Positions 1-5,094 of a stretch of DNA of 11,881 nt are shown one piece after another (positions within the stretch are counted from its first letter, which is position 1; each line of letters opens with the position of its first letter). The notes under the pieces are model-generated. The model was not told the DNA's origin. It made no database searches and saw only the letters and a program-made list of their open reading frames with translations. Where the stretch lies: contig NZUB01000046.1 of NCBI GenBank assembly GCA_002696965.1, positions 1 through 11,881 of the forward strand, in the 5' to 3' direction. The translations under genes and the position numbers were made by a program. This DNA is from Flavobacteriales bacterium. GTDB taxonomy: Bacteria; Bacteroidota; Bacteroidia; Flavobacteriales; TMED113.

Positions 1-185
1 TCTATTTTTTTTTGGTGAATTGGCATAGAAACAACTATAGTATTTATACCAGTTAATGCACATAATGTAGATGTTAGTGCTGAGTCAATCCCTCCAGATA
101 TACCAACAGTTAATGTTTTAATCCCATTATTTTGGGCGTATTCTTTAATCCAATGGACAATAAAATTTTTAATACTTTTCACCAT
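1..185 (-). CDS. nadE: NAD synthetase, ammonia-dependent type (N-terminal part, cut by window edge)
   Basis: NadE makes NAD from nicotinate adenine dinucleotide, ATP and ammonia in the cytoplasm. Only the first 61 codons are visible. They contain the ATP-pyrophosphatase loop SGGIDS (residues 30-35) inside VGISGGIDSALTSTLCA, followed by VVSMPIHQ (51-58), a pattern typical of Bacteroidota NadE. The ATG at 185-183 gives the usual short lead of about 27 residues before the loop. No glutaminase domain precedes it, so this looks like the ammonia-using form, although a fusion in the unseen part cannot be excluded. The start lies 3 bp after the stop of the outer-membrane protein gene, so the two are probably co-transcribed. 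A run of nine A on the coding strand (13-5) lies at the window edge. Motif identity is strong; the function of the missing part is inferred. Confidence 0.9.
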   Translation of the reverse strand, partial: MVKSIKNFIVHWIKEYAQNNGIKTLTVGISGGIDSALTSTLCALTGINTIVVSMPIHQKKI

Positions 186-188
186 TTT

Positions 189-791
189 TTAAAATAAAAA
201 GCCTAATCTTAATCCGATTTGATGAAATAATGCATCTGGGTCGTTGTTGTCCCCTAATGCATTTGTAATATTGTTGTTAAAAAATAAACTACCTTCTACG
301 GATGTTTTACCCCCTAGTGAATACTCCATCCCAATAAAAATGGAAACATCAATAAGTCCTGGATTGGTTGTTTTGTTGAGCGTATTTGGACTAATCATTT
401 CTTTGATTTTTAAATTAATAGATGGTCCAATCCTTGCAAAGTAATTAAAATACCCAATTTCCCTTGATCTCATTTTTATAAAAATCGGAACGGTTAGATA
501 TTGTACTTTATAATCAATTGTTTGATTTTCACTTATCACCCCCCCCTTATATGTAATGCCAAAGCCCGATTCTAATCTATGAAATTCATTTAAAGCTACT
601 TCTAAAGCATAGCCATATATAACTCCCGGTTTGCTATTTGTTTCTGTATTTTCTGAGTCTGTTTGGATGAAATTAATTGCTGGAGCAACATATAGCCCCA
701 TTCGAGCATTTTTAAGCTTGTTGCTAAATTCTTGTGAAAAAGAAAATGAAAATAAGATGCAAAACAAATAGAGAAAATTCAACTTTTTCAT
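189..791 (-). CDS. Small outer-membrane beta-barrel protein
   Basis: A 200-residue secreted protein of unknown specific role. Residues 1-20 form a signal peptide: MKK, a hydrophobic core LYLFCILFSFSF, then SQ, a cleavage style common in Flavobacteriia. The mature part shows alternating short strands (for example MGLYVAPAINF, YALEVALNEF, VPIFIKM, SIFIGMEYSL, QIGLRLGFLF) joined by polar turns, and it ends in Phe, as outer-membrane barrels usually do. The length suits an eight-strand barrel of the PorT/OMP_b-brl class, but I do not recognise a named gene. The start ATG (791-789) immediately precedes the signal peptide and has A-rich sequence upstream. It is divergent from gldB and sits directly upstream of nadE. 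Its coding strand has a G8 tract at residues 82-85, which may make it switchable. The barrel assignment is fairly secure; ligand and function are unknown. Confidence 0.75.
   Translation of the reverse strand: MKKLNFLYLFCILFSFSFSQEFSNKLKNARMGLYVAPAINFIQTDSENTETNSKPGVIYGYALEVALNEFHRLESGFGITYKGGVISENQTIDYKVQYLTVPIFIKMRSREIGYFNYFARIGPSINLKIKEMISPNTLNKTTNPGLIDVSIFIGMEYSLGGKTSVEGSLFFNNNITNALGDNNDPDALFHQIGLRLGFLF
539..546 (-). repeat. Homopolymeric G8 tract inside the barrel protein gene
   Basis: Eight C on the plus strand are eight G in the coding strand, read AAG GGG GGG GTG (K82 G83 G84 V85). This is the longest G/C run I see in an A+T-rich window; the next is G6 in mraY at 9045-9050. Losing one G gives AAG GGG GGG TGA, an immediate stop. 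Gaining one gives GGT GAT AAG TGA, a stop four codons later. This is the layout of a slipped-strand contingency tract, but variation is not shown by one sequence. Confidence 0.6.
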
Positions 792-850
792 ATTTTTAAA
801 AAAATCTGTAGTTCATGTCTAATATACATTATATGAATAAATAAAATGAA
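792..850. promoter_or_regulatory. Divergent intergenic region between the barrel gene and gldB
   Basis: This 59-bp A+T-rich gap must hold start signals for both directions unless they lie inside the genes. There is no perfect TAnnTTTG element. Near matches are TATATTAG on the minus strand (826-819, 7 of 8 positions, giving a leader of about 20 nt for the barrel gene) and TATTTTTA on the plus strand (791-798, 7 of 8). Neither has a TTG at the usual upstream distance. The presence of promoters follows from the layout; the exact elements are weak guesses. Confidence 0.3.
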
Positions 851-1819
851 ATGAAAAAAAAGATTTTATTAACTTTTTTAACACTTGGTTTTTTGCTTAT
901 AGCCTTTTGGGTATTTAATAAAGATTCTGAAACCATAAAAGACTCATGTGATTTAAGTGTTTACAGGTTTGAACAAGATTTTTTTAGTTTAAATCCAGAC
1001 TCGTTTGATATTAAAATGCCATTGTTAAAAAGTCAATATCCAAGTTTTTTTCTTGATGAAGAGGTGGATTTTAAAAGAGATGTTTTTCTCAATGACACTC
1101 TCCAAGATATTTTTGATACAGTTCAAAAGTTCTTTCAAGATGATTTGTTGGATTTAACACAATTACAAAAAGGGTTTTGTAATTATAAAATGTATTTTCC
1201 GAACCATAAGCTTAGTTTATACACTTACATAGAGGGAACGTTTGATTATAGATATCCCGTTGTTTATGCAGATGAGAAGCTATATGTTTCTCTAGATCTT
1301 TTTTTAGGAAGTAATCACCTTTTTTATACTTCTATTCCAGAATATATTAAGTTTTCTCATGATTTTGCATACTTGCCGTCTACTTGTTTTATTTCATTAG
1401 CTGGCAGACACATCCCATATCAGCAGCCAGAAAATTTTATTTCCGCCATGTTATACTATGCTAAGGCTTATTTTTTTACTTACAATATGTTACCAGAAAT
1501 TCAAGACAGTGTCTTGTTCAAGTGTTCACAAGAAAAAATAAATTGGTGTATAAATAATGAGAGGGTTATTTGGGAATATATGATTGAAAAAGACTATCTG
1601 TTTTCAACTTCACCAGAATTGTTGGAAAGATTTATTTTTCTAGCTCCGTTTTCAAAATTTGGATTAGGTGTAGACCAAAAGTCGCCAGGCAGTATAGGTG
1701 TCTGGCTGGGATTACAGATTATAAAATCATATGTAAAGAATAATAATATATCATTAGTAGATTTATTAAGTGAAACAGATTATATAAAAATTTTAAATCA
1801 ATCAGGATATAAACCTTAA
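851..1819 (+). CDS. gldB: Gliding motility protein GldB (without a lipobox)
   Basis: GldB is a cell-envelope protein needed for flavobacterial gliding and linked to the GldJ/type IX secretion machinery. The 322-residue product has the family body: YRFEQDFF (38-45), LKSQYPSFF (59-67), MYFPNHK (114-120), YADEKLYVSLDLFLG (139-153), and a strongly typical C-terminal region with LAPFSKFGLG (264-273), SPGSIGVWLG (278-287) and KNNNISL (296-302), ending in GYKP. It begins with MKKK and a hydrophobic stretch at about 5-22. Known GldB proteins are lipoproteins with an early lipobox cysteine, but here the first Cys is residue 33, well outside any lipobox, so the protein looks anchored by an N-terminal membrane helix. 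An in-frame TAA at 842-844 rules out a longer N terminus. Five cysteines (33, 110, 179, 225, 233) lie in the exported part. gldC follows after 4 bp. Confidence 0.9.
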   Translation: MKKKILLTFLTLGFLLIAFWVFNKDSETIKDSCDLSVYRFEQDFFSLNPDSFDIKMPLLKSQYPSFFLDEEVDFKRDVFLNDTLQDIFDTVQKFFQDDLLDLTQLQKGFCNYKMYFPNHKLSLYTYIEGTFDYRYPVVYADEKLYVSLDLFLGSNHLFYTSIPEYIKFSHDFAYLPSTCFISLAGRHIPYQQPENFISAMLYYAKAYFFTYNMLPEIQDSVLFKCSQEKINWCINNERVIWEYMIEKDYLFSTSPELLERFIFLAPFSKFGLGVDQKSPGSIGVWLGLQIIKSYVKNNNISLVDLLSETDYIKILNQSGYKP

Positions 1820-1823
1820 AAAA

Positions 1824-2153
1824 ATGAAAAAAAACGCAACTATAAATTTTGAAGTTACTTTAGATGAAAATAATATTCCGGAAGATATTCATTGGTCTGC
1901 TTCAGACAGTGATTTTGACAGTAAAAAAGCAAAAGCGATTATGATTTCAATTTGGGATGGTGAACAAAAAAGCTCTTTAAAAATCAATTTATGGACAAAA
2001 GAAATGATGGCTGAGGAAATGAAGTTTTTCACTTTTCAAATACTGGATTCTTTGGCAGATAATTATAAAAAATCTGTGGGCGATGAAAAGGTGTCACTTG
2101 AAATAAAGAATTTTGCTAAAAAAATAGGTAAAGATATCAATGTGATTAAGTAG
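1824..2153 (+). CDS. gldC: Gliding motility protein GldC
   Basis: A 109-residue protein with no signal peptide or membrane segment, expected in the cytoplasm. It matches the GldC family along its length: an opening of the form ATINFEVTLDENNIPEDIHW, then SDFDSKKAKAIMISIWDGE (around 29-47), SLKINLWTKEMMAEEMKFF (around 51-69), and a helical C-terminal part. In Flavobacterium, GldC supports gliding together with GldB, but its molecular activity is not established. Its ATG lies 4 bp after the gldB stop and follows a run of A, with no Shine-Dalgarno sequence. The last 8 bases overlap the end of engB on the other strand. Length and composition are ordinary for the family. Confidence 0.9.
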   Translation: MKKNATINFEVTLDENNIPEDIHWSASDSDFDSKKAKAIMISIWDGEQKSSLKINLWTKEMMAEEMKFFTFQILDSLADNYKKSVGDEKVSLEIKNFAKKIGKDINVIK

Positions 2154-2778
2154 TTTTTGATAGAAAATCGAAATATTGATTATTTAGTTGTTCGATTTTT
2201 TGTACAATCTCTTTTTTACCAATTTTATTTTTGGATGAGGTGATAATAGTTTCAGGAACTTTATTCCAGTTTTTTTGTTTCATACACCGATTATAAGATT
2301 CCACATGTTTTTTAATTTTATCAACACTCAATTTGTCACATTTTGTGAATGTCCGAATAAAGTAAATATTGTTATTAACTAGCCATTCCATTTTTTCTAA
2401 ATCAATTTTTTGAGGTTTGATACGGATGTCAATTAAAAAAAATACAGCCACCAGTTGAATGCCTCTTTTTTGAAAATAATTATCTGCTCGGTCTATTATT
2501 TCTTTTCTTTTTTGTTTACTTATTTTTGCGTAACCATATCCCGGTAAATCTACTAGCCACCATTTTTTATTAACTTCAAAATGATTAATTAGTTGGGTTT
2601 TACCAGGCTTAGATGATGTAAATGCAACCTTTTTCCCTAGTATTGAATTTATTAAAGATGATTTTCCAACATTTGATCTGCCTATAAATGCGTATTCAGG
2701 TTGATTTTTTGAGGGGCAACCATTAACGGTGTTGCTGGATTGAAAATGACTTATTTCAAAATTAAAATCAGGTTTCAT
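2146..2778 (-). CDS. engB: Ribosome-assembly GTPase EngB (YihA/YsxC family)
   Basis: EngB is a small, essential GTPase that acts in assembly of the large ribosomal subunit and was historically linked to division because depleted cells filament. The 210-residue product is full length and has every G motif: G1 GRSNVGKS (33-40), G2 KPGKT ending at Thr61, G3 DLPGYG (77-82), G4 TKCD (145-148) and G5 TSSK (180-183). The family signature KTQLINHF around 60-67 and WWLVDLPGYGYAK are also present. Cys147 in G4 replaces the more common Ala, a position not required for guanine recognition. Its ATG lies inside the end of the hydrolase gene (11-bp overlap), so the two are probably translationally coupled. 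Its 3' end overlaps gldC by 8 bp in convergent orientation. I see no clear terminator for this strand. Confidence 0.95.
   Translation of the reverse strand: MKPDFNFEISHFQSSNTVNGCPSKNQPEYAFIGRSNVGKSSLINSILGKKVAFTSSKPGKTQLINHFEVNKKWWLVDLPGYGYAKISKQKRKEIIDRADNYFQKRGIQLVAVFFLIDIRIKPQKIDLEKMEWLVNNNIYFIRTFTKCDKLSVDKIKKHVESYNRCMKQKNWNKVPETIITSSKNKIGKKEIVQKIEQLNNQYFDFLSKTT
2161..2202. terminator. Candidate hairpin terminator after gldC, inside the engB 3' end
   Basis: AAAATCGAA (2164-2172) and TTCGATTTT (2191-2199) are a perfect 9-bp inverted repeat, extendable by G-U, A-U and U-G pairs, with an 18-nt loop that can itself form AATA/TATT pairs. On the plus strand the right arm runs into six T (2196-2201), as at the end of an intrinsic terminator, 8 bp after the gldC stop. 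The stem is A+T-rich and the loop large, so it would be weak. It is coding sequence for engB on the other strand. Confidence 0.35.
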
Positions 2779-3520
2779 ATTTTTGTTTTTTTAGCCAGTT
2801 AACAAGAATTTGGTTAAATATTGTGGGTTGTTCTATCATTGGGGCATGACCACATTGTTTTATCCAAAATAAATCTGAATTAGGAATTTCTTGATGAAAC
2901 TCTTTTCCTACTTCAGGAGGGGTGACTTTGTCATTTTCACCCCAAATAATACATGTTTTTTGTGTTATATTAGGTAGGTCTTTCTTCATGTTGTGTCTAA
3001 TAGCAGATTTGGCCATCATTAAAACTCTAATGACCTTCTCTCTACTATTTACAATTTCAAATACTTCATCTACTAATTTTTTACTTGCTTTAGCAGGATT
3101 AAAGAAAACCTCCTCGGTTTTCTGTTTTATATACTCGTAATTACCTCTTTTGGGAAATTTCCCGCCTAGAGTATTTTCATATAAACCCGAGCTGCCCGAT
3201 AAAATTAATTTGTCAATTTTATCGGGATACTGAAGTGCTAATATTAAGCCAATGTGTCCACCTAAAGAGTTCCCAAGAACAGAGTATTTTTTAATATTTA
3301 AGTCTTCACTGAACTTATTAACAAAATCAGATAATTCTTTAACATTAGTCTTCAAGATAGGCATGCTATAAAGCGGTAGCATTGGTAAAATTACTCTAAA
3401 ACCATGATTAGGTAGATTGTTAAGAGTTGTCTCAAAATTACTAACTGCGCCCATTAAGCCGTGTAGTAAGATAATAGTTGGTCCAGAGCCCTTTTCTATA
3501 TAGTTGTAATTCAGTTTCAT
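2768..3520 (-). CDS. Alpha/beta hydrolase (substrate unknown)
   Basis: A 250-residue cytoplasmic alpha/beta-hydrolase-fold enzyme. It shows the oxyanion segment LLHGLMG (18-24), the nucleophile elbow GNSLGG (83-88, catalytic Ser85), the acid in WGENDKVTP (Asp197) and the base in QCGHAPMIEQP (His225), all in the expected order and spacing. A cap-like insert lies between about 115 and 180. The fold and catalytic triad are certain, but the sequence does not tell an esterase from a C-C bond hydrolase or related enzyme. The ATG at 3520-3518 starts just before the first strand (MKLNYNYIEKGSG), as expected. It is the first gene of a two-gene minus-strand unit with engB, divergent from mraZ. A TATATTTG promoter element lies about 28 bp upstream. 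Confidence 0.9.
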   Translation of the reverse strand: MKLNYNYIEKGSGPTIILLHGLMGAVSNFETTLNNLPNHGFRVILPMLPLYSMPILKTNVKELSDFVNKFSEDLNIKKYSVLGNSLGGHIGLILALQYPDKIDKLILSGSSGLYENTLGGKFPKRGNYEYIKQKTEEVFFNPAKASKKLVDEVFEIVNSREKVIRVLMMAKSAIRHNMKKDLPNITQKTCIIWGENDKVTPPEVGKEFHQEIPNSDLFWIKQCGHAPMIEQPTIFNQILVNWLKKQKYET

Positions 3521-3547
3521 TATTTTATATCATGATATTTAAAGTCA

Positions 3548-3555
3548 CAAATATA
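3548..3555 (-). promoter_or_regulatory. Candidate -7 promoter element for hydrolase-engB
   Basis: On the minus strand the sequence reads TATATTTG, a perfect match to the Bacteroidota -7 element TAnnTTTG. It would start transcription near 3542 and leave a leader of about 20 nt before the ATG at 3520. I find no TTG at the usual 19-21 bp upstream; the nearest is at 3587-3585, which is too far. A perfect match is not rare in A+T-rich DNA, so only its position supports it. Confidence 0.4.
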
Positions 3556-3570
3556 TATTTTAAACATTAA

Positions 3571-3585
3571 GATGCCTAGTGCATC
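3571..3585. repeat. Short inverted repeat GATGC-N5-GCATC
   Basis: GATGC (3571-3575) and GCATC (3581-3585) form a 5-bp dyad around CTAGT, upstream of the candidate hydrolase promoter. It is one of the few G+C-containing patches in this intergenic region. It could be an operator half-site pair or chance; no T tract follows, so it is not a terminator. Confidence 0.25.
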
Positions 3586-3593
3586 AATATAGT

Positions 3594-3624
3594 TATTAAC
3601 AGTTAATAGTTCAAAATGTTAATA
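3594..3624. repeat. Cluster of three TATTAAC/GTTAATA heptamers, including a perfect palindrome
   Basis: TATTAAC (3594-3600) and GTTAATA (3602-3608) form a perfect 7-bp dyad around one A. A further direct copy, GTTAATA, lies at 3618-3624. Copy starts are 8 and then 16 bp apart. The cluster lies between the two divergent promoters and left of the MraZ boxes. This is a plausible binding site for an unidentified regulator, though A+T-rich sequence raises the chance rate. Confidence 0.4.
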
Positions 3625-3650
3625 TGTTGTTCATTTCTTGTGAAAAAAAA

Positions 3651-3680
3651 TAAGTGGGATAAAGTGGTATAAAGTGGGGC
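3651..3680 (+). promoter_or_regulatory. MraZ operator: three tandem 10-bp boxes
   Basis: TAAGTGGGAT, AAAGTGGTAT and AAAGTGGGGC follow one another without a gap, so the core AAGTGG starts at 3652, 3662 and 3672, one per helical turn. MraZ proteins studied elsewhere bind sets of direct repeats of about 10-bp period upstream of their own gene (TGGGN-type in E. coli, AAAGTG-type in mollicutes), and this array matches both the period and the core. It ends 8 bp before the -7 element, so bound MraZ would sit on the region upstream of the promoter. Identification rests on the pattern and on mraZ being the next gene. Confidence 0.85.
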
Positions 3681-3688
3681 TAAATAAC

Positions 3689-3696
3689 TAGTTTTG
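3689..3696 (+). promoter_or_regulatory. -7 promoter element of the dcw operon
   Basis: TAGTTTTG matches the Bacteroidota -7 consensus TAnnTTTG at every fixed position. Transcription would begin near 3703, giving a leader of about 23 nt to the mraZ ATG. Where the -33 TTG is expected (about 3665-3670) the sequence is occupied by the MraZ boxes and has no TTG. The position between operator and gene is what one expects for the operon promoter. Confidence 0.55.
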
Positions 3697-3712
3697 TATA
3701 AGTTTTTTATAT

Positions 3713-3722
3713 AAAGTGGAAA
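3713..3722 (+). promoter_or_regulatory. Fourth MraZ-like box at the mraZ start site
   Basis: AAAGTGGAAA repeats the operator core (AAGTGG at 3714) exactly 42 bp after the third box, which is four turns of 10.5 bp, so it lies on the same helix face. It is in the predicted leader, with 6 bp from AAAGTGG to the ATG. It could be an auxiliary MraZ site or act in translation initiation; the other genes here lack any comparable motif before their starts. Confidence 0.5.
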
Positions 3723-3725
3723 TAA

Positions 3726-4193
3726 ATGGGTGCACATTTGATAGGTGTTTATGAATGCAAGCTAGATGCTAAGAGCAGATTTATGCTACCTAAAGCATTT
3801 AAAAAACAGTTGAGTTCAGCTGTAGATTCCCCGTTTATATTAAAGAGGAGTGTTTTTCATAAATGTTTAGAATTATTTACAATGGATGAATGGAATCAGG
3901 TGGTTTTAGACATTAACAAATTAAATCGATTTGTGAAAAAGAATAATGATTTTATCAGAATGTTTACGGCTGGTGTTAAAGTTGTTGAGTTAGATAATAC
4001 GGGTAGGCTTTTATTGCCAAAAGACTTACAATTATTCTCAGGAATTAATAAGGATTTAGTTTTATCAAGTTCTGGAAACATGATTGAAATATGGGATAAA
4101 AAATCATACGAATATATAATTAACAATGATAATATTGATTTTGCTGCTCTTGCTGAGGATGTGATGGGACCTAAAGATATTAAAGATGAATAA
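3726..4193 (+). CDS. mraZ: Transcriptional regulator MraZ
   Basis: MraZ is a DNA-binding protein of the SpoVT/AbrB fold that assembles as a ring and controls the dcw operon it heads. The 155-residue product has the two tandem family repeats: the first with DAKSR (14-18) in GVYECKLDAKSRFMLPKAF, the second with DNTGR (90-94) in VVELDNTGRLLLP. It also has the linking LELFTMDEWNQV and the late IEIWDKKSYEY. Length is normal. The start chosen gives the typical MGAHLIGVYE opening, and the ATG lies 6 bp after the fourth AAAGTGG box. The 3' end overlaps rsmH by 8 bp. Three tandem boxes upstream make autoregulation likely, but whether it represses or activates here cannot be read from sequence. Confidence 0.95.
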   Translation: MGAHLIGVYECKLDAKSRFMLPKAFKKQLSSAVDSPFILKRSVFHKCLELFTMDEWNQVVLDINKLNRFVKKNNDFIRMFTAGVKVVELDNTGRLLLPKDLQLFSGINKDLVLSSSGNMIEIWDKKSYEYIINNDNIDFAALAEDVMGPKDIKDE

Positions 4194-5088
4194 ATATCAT
4201 GAATCAGTTTTATTAAATGATTCAATAAGGGGACTAAAAATCAAGCCAGAGGGGATATATGTTGATGTAACATTTGGAGGAGGAGGACACTCAAAAGAAA
4301 TATTAAAAAAATTAACAACAGGAAGCTTAATCGCATTTGATCAGGATCAAGATAGCTTAATAAATAACATACAGGAAGATAATAGATTTATAATGATTCA
4401 TTCAAATTTCCGACACATAAGGTTAAAATTACAACAAATAGGCATATCGATGGTTGATGGAATTATAGCAGATTTAGGTGTTTCATCTCATCATTTTTCT
4501 GATAATGGTAGAGGTTTTTCATTAAAATATGACTCAATAATTGATATGAGAATGGATAAGAAGTTACAGAAAGATGGTAGGTATATTTTAAATACATATA
4601 ATCAGCAAAATTTAGATCGGATATTTAGAGAACATGCAGATTTCAATAATCCAAGATCAATTAGCAGTGCGATTATCGAAGCTCGTAAAATAAAAGAAAT
4701 TACTACCACTTTTGATTTTAAAAAAATCTTTAATTCAATTGTTAATAAGCAGTATGAGAATAAATTTTTTGCAAGGTTGTTCCAGGCAGTTCGTATTGAG
4801 GTAAATGATGAATTAAATGCATTAAAAGAGTTATTAGTTCAGTCTAAAGATATTTTAAAACCATCAGGGAGACTAGTTGTTATTGCTTATCATTCGTTGG
4901 AGGATGTGCTTGTAAAGAGATTTATGAAGTTTGGTAATTTTTTAAATTTTCAAGAAAAAGATTTTTTTGGTCGTGCCAAATCAAGTTTCAAGGTTATTAC
5001 TAAAAAACCCATAATTCCTTCAGAATTTGAATTGAAAAATAATACAAAATCCAGGAGTGCTAAACTTAGAATATGTGAAAAAATATAA
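4186..5088 (+). CDS. rsmH: 16S rRNA (cytosine-1402-N4)-methyltransferase RsmH
   Basis: RsmH (formerly MraW) uses S-adenosylmethionine to methylate N4 of C1402 in the decoding centre of 16S rRNA. The 300-residue product is full length. Visible motifs are HESVLL (5-10), the SAM-binding VDVTFGGGGHS (26-36), FDQD (51-54), ADLGVSS (95-101), the MRMD segment (121-124), FQAVRIEVNDEL (199-210), AYHSLED (234-240) and the terminal SRSAKLR (289-295). The order is exactly that of the family, so the identification is certain. The ATG lies within the last codons of mraZ (8-bp overlap), which suggests coupled translation. ftsL follows after 6 bp. Confidence 0.97.
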   Translation: MNKYHESVLLNDSIRGLKIKPEGIYVDVTFGGGGHSKEILKKLTTGSLIAFDQDQDSLINNIQEDNRFIMIHSNFRHIRLKLQQIGISMVDGIIADLGVSSHHFSDNGRGFSLKYDSIIDMRMDKKLQKDGRYILNTYNQQNLDRIFREHADFNNPRSISSAIIEARKIKEITTTFDFKKIFNSIVNKQYENKFFARLFQAVRIEVNDELNALKELLVQSKDILKPSGRLVVIAYHSLEDVLVKRFMKFGNFLNFQEKDFFGRAKSSFKVITKKPIIPSEFELKNNTKSRSAKLRICEKI

Positions 5089-5094
5089 TTTAAT

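Noticed and set aside
5..13. A9 tract (nadE coding strand) as a slippage site
   Set aside because: Long A runs are frequent in this A+T-rich sequence and the gene is cut here, so the consequence cannot be judged.
244..444. Open frame on the plus strand antisense to the barrel gene
   Set aside because: It lies wholly inside a gene with a signal peptide and barrel pattern, has no recognisable domain, and looks like a shadow of that gene.
2922..3140. Open frame on the plus strand antisense to the hydrolase
   Set aside because: The opposite strand encodes the catalytic Asp region and cap of an intact hydrolase; the antisense frame has no motif.
3594..3602. Possible DnaA box (TTATTAACA-like)
   Set aside because: It differs from TTATNCACA at the informative central positions and no cluster of boxes is present; no origin is indicated.
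3651..3680. CRISPR-like or transposon-end repeats
   Set aside because: Units are 10 bp without spacers and sit directly before mraZ, so an MraZ operator explains them fully.
3521..3725. Small RNA, tRNA or riboswitch in the only sizeable intergenic region
   Set aside because: No stable G+C-bearing stems, no tRNA arms and no terminator-like hairpin; promoters and operator repeats account for the visible structure.
3896..4225. Open frame on the minus strand across the end of mraZ and start of rsmH
   Set aside because: Both sense genes are intact with full motifs; the antisense frame shows nothing recognisable.
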